DNA of 64,000 nucleotides from Dryas octopetala (Eukaryota; Streptophyta; Magnoliopsida; Rosales; Rosaceae). Shown here piece by piece: positions 56,324-64,000 of this stretch. Numbering within the stretch: position 1 is the stretch's first letter; each line of letters opens with the position of its first letter. Under the pieces are notes generated by a model that searched no databases, was not told where the DNA came from, and worked only from the letters and a program-made list of their open reading frames with translations. The position numbers and the translations under genes are program-made. The stretch is taken from assembly GCA_963921425.1 (NCBI GenBank), contig OY992833.1, positions 2,358,501 to 2,422,500 on the forward strand, read 5' to 3'.

Positions 56324-58236
56324 GTTACCATTCTCTTGATGTTTAGTTCAAGAAAATGGTAACTTGGATCAACAAAATGGTAACTTACCAATTTTTGACA
56401 AAAAGTTACCATTTCTTGAGAAAAAAATCAAGAAAATGGTAACTTTGGTCAAGGTTGGGCTTGGTTATCACTTTCTTGATCGAAGTTACCATTTTCTTGA
56501 TCGAATGATCAAGAAAGTGGTAACGTTTTTGCCCCACTGATTTGCTTACCAGTTTCTTGAGGATTGGTTCAAGAAAATGGTAACTTGGGTCAAGAAAATG
56601 GTAACTTACCATTTCTTGAGAAAAAGTTACCATTTCTTGAGAAAAATAATCAAGAAAATGATAACTTTGGTCAAGATTTGGCTTCGTTACTATATTCTTG
56701 ACTGAGGTTACCATTTTATTGATCGAACGATCAACAAAGTGGTAACATTTTTTGCCCCACTGATTTGGTTACCATTTTCTTGATGTTTGGTTCAAGAAAA
56801 TGGTAACTTGGATCAAGAAAATGGTAACTTACCATTTCTTGAGAAAAAGTTACCATTTCTTGAGAAAAAAAATCAAGAAAATGGTAACTTTGGTGAAGGT
56901 TGGGCTTGGTTACCACTTTCTTGATCAAAGTTACCATTTTCTTGATCGAACAATCAAGAAAGTGGTAACGATTTTTTCTTGGCTGATTTGGTTACCATTT
57001 TCTTGAGGATTGGTTCAAGAAAATGGTAACTTGGACCAAGAAAATGGTAACTTACCATTTCTTGAGAAAAAATTACCATTTCTTGAGAAAAAAAATCAAG
57101 AAAATGGTAACTTTGTTCAAGGTTGGGATTGGTTACCACATTCTTGAACCAAGTTACCATTTTCTTGATCGAACGATCAAGAAAGTGGTAACGTTTTTTG
57201 CTTGGCTGATTTGGTTACCATTTTCTTGAGGATTGGTTCAAGAAAATGGTAACTTGAATCAAGAAAATGGTAACTTACCATTTCTTGAGAAAAAGTTACC
57301 ATTTTTTGAGGAAAAAAATCAAGAAAGTGGTAACTTTGGTCAAGATTGGGCTTCGTTACCACATTCTTGAACCAAGTTACCATTTTCTTGATCGAACGAT
57401 CAAGAAAGTGGTAACGTTTTTTGCTTGGCTGATTTGGTTACCATTTTCTTGAGGATTGGTTCAAGAAAATGGTAACTTGAATCAAGAAAATGGTAACTTA
57501 CCATTTCTTGAGAAAAAGTTACCATTTTTTGAGGAAAAAAATCAAGAAAGTGGTAAATTTGGTCAAGATTGGGCTTCGTTACCACATTCTTGAACCAAGT
57601 TACCATTTTCTTGATCGAATGATCAAGAAAGTGGTAACGTTTTTTGCCCCACTGATTTGGTTACCATTTCTTGAGGATTGGTTCAAGAAAATGGTAACTT
57701 GGATCAAGAAAATGGTAACTTACCATTTCTTGAGAAAAAGTTACCATTTCTTGAGGAAAAAAATCAAGAAAATGGTAACTTTGGTCAAGATTGGGCTTGG
57801 TTACCATATTCTTGAACCAAGTTACCATTTTCTTGATCGAACGATCAAGAAAGTGGTAACGTTTTTTGCCTCACTAATTTGTTACCATTTTCTTGATGTT
57901 TGGTTCAAGAATATGGTAACTTTGATCAAGAAAATGGTAACTTACTATTTCTTGAGAACAAGTAACCATTTCTTGAGGAAAAAAATCAAAAAAATGGTAA
58001 TTTTGGTCATGATTGGGCTTGGTTACCACATTCTTGAACCAAGTTACCATTTTCTTGATCGAACGATCAAAAAAGTGGTAACTTGGTTTGAGGCAAGGTT
58101 TTGGTTACCATTTTCTTGATGTTTGGTTCAAGAAAATGGTAACTTGGATCAAGAATATGGTAAGTTACCACATCTTGATCAAGAGTTACCATTATCTTGA
58201 GGGATGCATCAAAAAAATGGTAAAACTTGTTTACCA
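56324..58236. repeat. 223-bp satellite array made of nested inverted repeats
   Basis: Eight full monomers and one partial begin at GTTACC (or CTTACC) positions 56324, 56545, 56768, 56991, 57214, 57437, 57660, 57881 and 58104. Successive spacing is 221, 223, 223, 223, 223, 223, 221 and 223. Each monomer contains about nine copies of GTTACCATTTTCTTGA or its inverse TCAAGAAAATGGTAAC, arranged as two strong hairpins (16-bp stems around ~8-nt loops, GGATTGGT and TCGAACGA types) plus direct and inverted copies between them. Monomers end with TTTTTGCCCCACTGATTTG, which resembles the flank phrase TTTTTGGCCCAGTGAT. Units at 57214 and 57437 are nearly identical. Frames on both strands are by-products. 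Confidence 0.97.
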
Positions 58237-58259
58237 GTTCAGCAGGTTCTCTATTTTTT

Positions 58260-58405
58260 TTTTTTTTTTTTTTTTGGTGCAGGCATTCTATGCCTGCAGT
58301 CATTATAGAAGCTCCCTCTTCCCATTGGACCTGTCATTAAGAGATGCCAAAGTTGATAAAATGTGCCTGAAGTGCAAGCTAATTGGTGCCATATATGTAT
58401 GATGT
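58260..58405 (+). other. Exon-like sequence after a long T tract
   Basis: A ~25-bp T tract ends in GGTGCAG, a good acceptor. It is followed by an open frame AFYACSHYRSSLFPLDLS then LRDAKVDKMCLKCKLIG to a stop at about 58402. No donor or family is recognised. It may be a terminal exon or chance. Confidence 0.25.
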
Positions 58406-58844
58406 TGATGTGCATGCAATAAAAATTTTTATGAGTTAAAATTTGTCCGACTTTTTCTTTGTGCATGATTGGCTTAAGAGATGAGACTTTTTTGTAATTA
58501 TTTTAAGGTAATTAGGGGGGGGTGATGGAATCATTTTCCCATTAGTTTTGCGTGACTAAATATGTAGCTTTCAGCGAGTACATGCCGGCCTTTTAGCTCT
58601 TCACTTCTCTTAAAAATATATTTAGGACTTAGCAGGAGTTGATGCATTTGCCAGTTTTAGGCTATATTAATGGATGTCTTTTTGGCCATTAGGCTATATT
58701 CTGTCAACACAGGAGGGTCTCATTTGTTATCTTAAATAAATTTATGATTTTAGATAAGGCCGGATTTTACTTGTATATTAATTTTATAAGTTCATTTTAA
58801 AGTAAATTCTATATGACGCTTCTCCAGTCTTAAGTTAGCATAGT
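58406..58844. other. Intergenic, no gene seen
   Basis: AT-rich; a GGGGGGGG-type run lies near 58515. Nothing else is supported. Confidence 0.4.
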
Positions 58845-58978
58845 TGGTTGACGTGTCAACACCACTTCTTGTATGTTAGTGACACAATCTGCAAGTAAAT
58901 TAGAGAGATTTTTGGCTCCTTAAATCATCTGTATAATAGTTCTTTTGTTTTCAATACAAATTATATTAGATATATATG
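58845..58978 (+). repeat. Distal copy of the CNL 3'-flank segment (17.94-18.07 kb)
   Basis: Same orientation as the proximal copy, with GCATAGTTGGTTGACGTGTC and GAGAGATTTTTGG shared. It suggests an old duplication of the NLR neighbourhood. Confidence 0.65.
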
Positions 58979-59886
58979 TTATGAAATCACTAGCACCTCC
59001 ACTTGTCTTCTGTTGTTGCTCATTGATTAGTAAATTTAGTTTAAATTTTTATTTTTTGGATGAATGTTCTCTTCTCTAGTCTCTATTTAACATTCTTTTT
59101 AAGAGATGTGGATGGCGGTGGTGGGTGGTGAGCCTGATGCCTGAGATCCTTGGAGCTCATGGTGATGCTGGAGATGAAATACTGCAGAATTAAGACAATA
59201 TCAAAATGTCTTGATCCCTTGTTCATTGCTAAATATTCCATTTAATTACTTGTTGGATTCTTGCTGAATGAAAAAGGGCTTCTTTACTTGGTTTATTTAT
59301 TTATTTTTTGGGTCGGATGCTTCTCTACTTGTTGGTGTTAATAATGTCTCAAACAGTTGGGCAGAGTAGTAACACTTGTTGGTAATGATTTTTCTGCTTT
59401 GAATGAGTTACCGTGCTTTGTTCTCCTCTTTTGCAGGTATGTTTCAGCACATGATGAACTCTTTAAGGCAGCACTTTAAGCAAATCAGTTCATGTGTTAG
59501 TACTGAGACATATGTTTGGACTTTGGACAGGTAAATAGGTTCTTTTGAACAAAGGTTTCTGAAATCTAAAGTATGTTTATAACTTAATGTCTCAACTCAC
59601 AACCAACTCGTTTCATTTATCTTTTCAACAACCTCATTCAGTTGTCTTGTTCTGTACAGATTTCTAGTCCTTTTCTGTATTGGGGTTTCAAGGAAAATGG
59701 TTACCTATCAAATTTCACGTTTTTCTTGGTAATTCATTAGCCCCTGTAACTTTGAAGATATATAAAAGCTTTAGGTTTCTGTTGCAGACTTCGTAAATAT
59801 CTTGTTTGATGTCAATATTACTTCTAGGATCTTACTTAATGTTGTCTATCTTTATTGATCGACTAAGTCAAGCTTCTATTATTTTC
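58979..59886 (+). other. Intergenic with one exon-like block
   Basis: A block at about 59437-59530, preceded by TTTTGCAG and followed by GTAAATAG, has exon-like borders but no long frame (VSAHDELFKAAL then stop). Confidence 0.3.
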
Positions 59887-60647
59887 TGTTGAAGTTAATG
59901 TCTAAACTGATATTAACACAAAGACAAAAGTTCTCGAAAATGTGGCTCAAGCCAACTTCTCCAGAAAACTGGAAGTTAGGAGGACAATCGATCGTCAAGA
60001 CACTGACAATCGATCGTCAAGCCAACTTTAACAGAAAATATCTTTTACTGTTTTGCTTTATGCTTTTACTTAATTGCTAAGTCTTATATCTTTGAATGGT
60101 AAGATCATCAAACACACAAATAGATGGCTGAGATCATTATCTTAGATATATATTTTGTATTAAAGCACTTTATGCTTCCTTAGTTGTTAAGACATCTAAG
60201 TAAAAAGGTTTGATACTCAACCTCATGTAATTGGCTGAGATAAACCTCCTCAAGATATTTATGTTTTCAAGTGCTATGCAACTTGATATAAATATCATTT
60301 AGATGATATTAGACGTAGAGATACACTATGAGTTGTAGATGACAATGGATCATCACCTCCATGAGTTGTAGATGACAATGGATCATCACACCATAAGTTG
60401 AGATCTTTATGTTGTAGACTTAGGGACTTGTCCTAAGCTTCACATAATAATTGATAATCATAATCGATGATATATGAAAAATGAATCCTCCATGAGTTGT
60501 AGATGACAATGGATCATCACACCATGAGTTGAGATTTTTTATGCAAATTCTTTTCTTTCATAAACTAGTGATCGATTAGATACTGAATTGCAGGTGATAA
60601 ATTTCAACTTGGTATCAGGTATTCAAAATTCCAACATGGTATCAGAG
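59887..60647 (+). mobile_element. Copia-type LTR with primer-binding site, truncated element
   Basis: TGTTGAAGTTAATG at 59887 and CCAACA at 60636 bracket about 750 bp. It is followed directly by TGGTATCAGAG (60637-60647), the copia primer-binding site. Only decayed sequence follows; no gag was found. The LTR left border is inferred from the TG start. Confidence 0.55.
60325..60540 (+). repeat. Three copies of a ~33-bp unit
   Basis: TGAGTTGTAGATGACAATGG followed by ATCATCAC recurs near 60329, 60362 and 60492. The first two are tandem and the third is 130 bp away with the same CCATGAGTTGAGAT continuation. Confidence 0.85.
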
Positions 60648-61130
60648 TTTTGTTGATCAAAATTTCAACAAGGTATATGATCAAATTCCAACATTTTCTA
60701 CTTGTTATTGATGAATGCATGATAGGCTTTTGGTAAATGTTTGCAAGCACTGTGCTTTATGAATGAGGCTAAGGTAGGGGTTAATTCAAATTAGTACATC
60801 GAAAACATGGAGGGGTTGTTTCTTATTTGACACATGATCAAAATTATATAAAATAATTTATATGCAGCATTACTTGCATTTCTTACTAGGAAACGGACTA
60901 CATAGTGTAAGACCATACTGTTGAGGTGGAGATAGATAAGAGAGTAATCTCACTATTTGGTGTAATACATGAGGAGGGAGTGACTGAGGCTAGAAAAAAA
61001 AAATTAATGCCAAGTAAAAATGAAATCTTTTAGACAGAGGAGATGAATGTGCCTCTTTCATTTTTAGTGTGCAAATGCTCTGTTTTTCTGACCTTTTCTC
61101 ATCCTTTTGTGGCAGTTGGTTAAGTAGTTT
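60648..61130. other. Repeat-derived sequence, no gene seen
   Basis: Includes a second, altered TTTCAACAAGGTATATGATC copy of the LTR/PBS junction. No exon is supported. Confidence 0.4.
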
Positions 61131-61132
61131 TT

Positions 61133-61480
61133 TTATGGAGACAATTTTTTCTCATCATTTTTTGGTAAGCATCGGGGCATAACGCCCAAGAACAACCAAG
61201 CTAAACAACAGCTCGCTCGATCATGACTCAAACCAACAAAATCTTCAACAAAACTCACCGAAGGAGAAAGGAAAGAGACCAAACCGTAAGTCAAAGATAG
61301 CCCAATCTCAGCTATGCGATCAGCAACCATGTTTCTTTCACGATGAACATGCCGAACTGAACAGCGCCAAGATCGAATAATAGGAGGATCCTAATTTGAT
61401 ATTTCTGTTATCACAAACAATCCAACGCATGCATGCCTTTAGAATAAGATCTTAGTTGAGGACAAAATGCCTTTCCACAC
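61133..61480 (-). pseudogene. LINE RNase H-domain tail
   Basis: On the minus strand the sequence reads SVRHVHRERNMVADRIAEIG, then LSLTYGLVSFLSPSVSFVED. This is the end of the RNase H domain of plant L1-type LINEs (R.V.RE.N..AD.LA...). Upstream minus-strand pieces (KACMRWIVCDN) fit but are shifted. It is a 5'-truncated, dead copy. Confidence 0.75.
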
Positions 61481-61959
61481 AACAGAATTCTTCCTCTTTG
61501 CCTCTTTGAATTGATAGTACGTAAAGGAGGAGCAACATAAATTTTTACCCATCAGTACTCAACTGGGTTAAGATTTTTTATCCTAAGTTTGGCAGCTAGA
61601 AAACACAATGGCACGCAGGTAATTTTGTAAATTTAACGGTTATGTCCTTTTATAGCCCTTTATATTATTTTTTTTGGTCGAATATAGCCCTTTATAGTTG
61701 ATCATTCAACAAATTAAGACTGGTTTTAACAATTATTTGACACATTATGAAGGGAGGACTAAATGTTAATAAGAAGCTTCAACTGTGTACGTCTACATTT
61801 TAAGCAACATGGGGACATTTTTGTTCGGGCCATACACCTTTCATTGCAGCTAACTTATTAATAAACAAACACAATTTGTCCAATAAAATTGAAATAGTTA
61901 ACACAGTATTTCAATGACTAAGCAATTTTTTTCTTTTCATTTGGCTCATTTTAAAGAAA
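61481..61959. other. Intergenic, no gene seen
   Basis: AT-rich; nothing supported. Confidence 0.4.
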
Positions 61960-62930
61960 GGATAATGCTTGAAAGAATACCTTAAATATAAGGGTGATTT
62001 CAATAATAGTACATTAAATTATTTTTTTTAAAGTCTAATACCATTACTTTTCTTTTAATAGTTAAAGTACATATTTAAAAGAGAGACTTAGAGTCCAGTT
62101 CATTTTATAAGTCTTTTTTAGGCTAAAACCGATAGTGATTTAAGGTTTTTAATTAAGTCTTTTTATTTTTCTTCTTTGACGGCTTTATATTAGGTATTAA
62201 CTCCAAAATTTTGGACTCCGCCCAAAATCTCGAAGTTAAAACCTAACATGCAGTTTCTACAAAACCCACTCTACACCCTAGGAAGGGAAATACCCTTCAA
62301 ATCAGGGAAGGATTTTATTATGAATTAAAATGATTTTCTTATAAATTAAAAGAACTTTATTATAAATTAAAAGGATTTTCTTATAAATTATTATGAATTA
62401 AAAGAATTTTCTTATAAATTTTAAAAACACCCCTAGTCTCCATCTAAAAACTGTTTTTTCTAAAGGACCTAAGCCTAATTATCTATTTTTAAAATTCGGC
62501 TCCAATAATAACTGTGCCACTATGTAATTGTTTTCAAATTGTGTCACTCTTTAATTGCTATTAATTCTCCAATTAGAAAATGAATCCCCTTAAATAATTT
62601 ATTAAAACACTTAATTTAAGGTACTTTTTATGGTGTTATATATATATATATATAAATAGATATATTTTCTCATTTGATCAATATATATCCTTCTTGGACC
62701 ATGATTGAGTCAAATAATAAAGAACCTACAAACGAGAATTATCTGCAGGTTCATTATAATGTAGGTGTTTTAATTTATATAGGTTCTTTAATTTGTGTAG
62801 GTTATTTATCACGTACTAAAAAGAATTGTATGTAGGTTAATTAGTTGTTGTAGGTAATTCATTTGTTAATGATTTCATTAGAATTTTGTGTATGTTCATT
62901 ATTTATATAGAATTTTTTTTAGCAAATTAT
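61960..62930 (-). repeat. Dispersed repeat, inverted copy of the 7.7-8.2 kb block
   Basis: Reverse-complement matches to 7730-8200 include the ATTATAATGTAGGTGTTTTA phrase (62755), the AGAGTGACACAATTTGAAAAC region (62530-62560) and the GAAATCACCCTTA phrase (61993). The order is partly permuted by indels. A (TA)n tract lies at 62638-62653. Confidence 0.65.
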
Positions 62931-64000
62931 ACGTAGGTCAAGTATACACCATTTTTCAAGTTAGTACCCCTACAACAAAAAGTTGCTCAAAGGTATCTCA
63001 ACTACCATTTTTGACACCCGTGTACCTTCCTCAAGTTTTTTGTCTGGGAGACCGTTAACCACCTACATAGCGCACTGTATGTGGCTTTAAAAAATGCCAC
63101 GTGGACAAAAAAATAATAAAAATTCAAATAAACTTTAAAAAATTAAAACCCAATAATTAATTAAAAAAAAATTCTTTATGCATTAGCAACGCGCAATGTT
63201 GAATAGCATAAACATTAATCAAGAAAGTTGCTGGGGAGAGTGATCTTCAATGCCATTTGCTAGGGAGGATGATCTATACAAGCAACGTTGCAACAATTGA
63301 TTTCTGCTTACCTATCCACTAGAAAAGTTATCTTCCTCTCTCATTTATCTATCCTAACACCCAAAAATTATTAATAAACGAATTAAGAATATGAGAAATA
63401 GATATATTCATATATATATGAGCACCCTTCTAGGGTTTGTGGAGTTTAAGTGGCTATAGGGAGGTGAGTGAGTTGGGAGTGGGTGGGTAGAGTAGGACTA
63501 CTTTCTTTTTCTTTTTAATTAAGTCCTTAACAGTCATTTTGCAAGAGGATATATTCATTAAAAAGGGGGTGGAAAAATGGGTGAGAATATAAGCACTCAA
63601 AGTTATAACGTGAGTTTATTTGTCAAAAAATGGACCTATTTGTCATTGCAACATTTTAGGTGGGTTTTTATATCTGTAAAATGAGGTTTAAAATAATTTA
63701 CTATTTTATTTAACCTATTATGTTTTTACTATTTTATCTCTTAATAATTAGCTAGATTGTTTACTTTTAACATTTTGGTTAATCAGAGACATTTTATGGG
63801 ATTTCAAGAATTTAATCACAAGGGCCTTCTTGCTTATATATAGATAAAAAAAATGTTCTAACATTTTAATATTTAGCTTGTTGGACCGAAAATCTTCAAG
63901 GAAGAATAATTTGGCCTATAGGTGTGATGAACTTGGGGATCGGACTGTGGATCGTCAAATGGGCTTGCGCTCGTTGTCTATTGTCTGATCTTGATTTGTT
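62931..64000. other. Repeat-derived intergenic sequence
   Basis: Phrases at 62960-63130 (AGTTAGTACCCCTACAAC, GTGCCACGTGGAC-type runs) are typical of decayed plant DNA transposons. No gene is seen to the end of the window. Confidence 0.4.

Noticed and set aside
56800..58119. Long frames on both strands rich in MVTWIKKMVTYHFL-type peptides
   Set aside because: They are read-through of the 223-bp satellite. Frames occur on both strands and follow the repeat, and 223 is not a multiple of three, so no shared frame is preserved.
56324..58236. CRISPR-like array
   Set aside because: Repeats are 223 bp with no unique spacers, in plant DNA; the structure is a satellite.

Overview
This is plant nuclear DNA from an arbuscular-mycorrhizal eudicot, probably woody. 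The evidence is intron-bearing genes with GT-AG borders, a CC-NB-ARC-LRR resistance gene, an STR2-type ABCG transporter, a nuclear copy of chloroplast ycf4, and many Ty1-copia, Ty3-gypsy, LINE, Helitron, hAT, PIF/Harbinger and MULE-like remnants. Genes are sparse and repeats dominate. The species cannot be named from the sequence.

Layout: 1-3.3 kb is a decayed LTR-type element with one element-borne ORF. 3.3-9.4 kb holds a purine-rich microsatellite, dispersed repeats, exon-like scraps, a copy of the NLR promoter, and a TIR-flanked plastid ycf4 fragment. 9.68-16.16 kb is the main CNL immune-receptor gene (three proposed exons; intron 1 carries a solo copia LTR). 16.2-21.8 kb is its 3' flank with a hAT MITE, a 3.1-kb element with long terminal inverted repeats, and a PIF/Harbinger MITE. 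21.84-26.41 kb is a decayed minus-strand copia element. It is followed by a scrap of a second NLR (26.44-26.68 kb), a 3.0-kb solo LTR (26.70-29.71 kb) and a multi-exon RPA70-like gene whose downstream flank ends in a textbook Helitron 3' terminus at 32,636. A LINE fragment is cut by a nearly complete copia element (33.23-37.91 kb, perfect GAAAA target duplication). 38-46 kb is repeats, including a gypsy gag/LTR fragment that carries a MITE.

46.58-49.80 kb (minus) is an apparently intact three-exon STR2 half-size ABCG transporter of 753 aa, the clearest functional gene. Its upstream region carries a 52-bp tandem duplication, each copy with a CTTC/MYCS-like motif. 50.4-55.0 kb looks like a transcribed but uncertain plus-strand locus. 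Its 3' part joins vacuolar-sorting-receptor-like EGF exons, in phase, to an unrecognised Cys/Trp-rich exon pair. 56.32-58.24 kb is the oddest feature: a head-to-tail 223-bp satellite in which every monomer is a nest of forward and inverted copies of one ~16-bp motif. 58.3-64 kb is further decayed repeats, including an LTR with primer-binding site and a LINE tail.

The working parts appear to be the CNL (intracellular immunity) and STR2 (arbuscule-stage lipid export with STR). They have no evident operational link. Everything else mostly records transposition and local duplication, including several duplicated pieces of an ancestral NLR neighbourhood.
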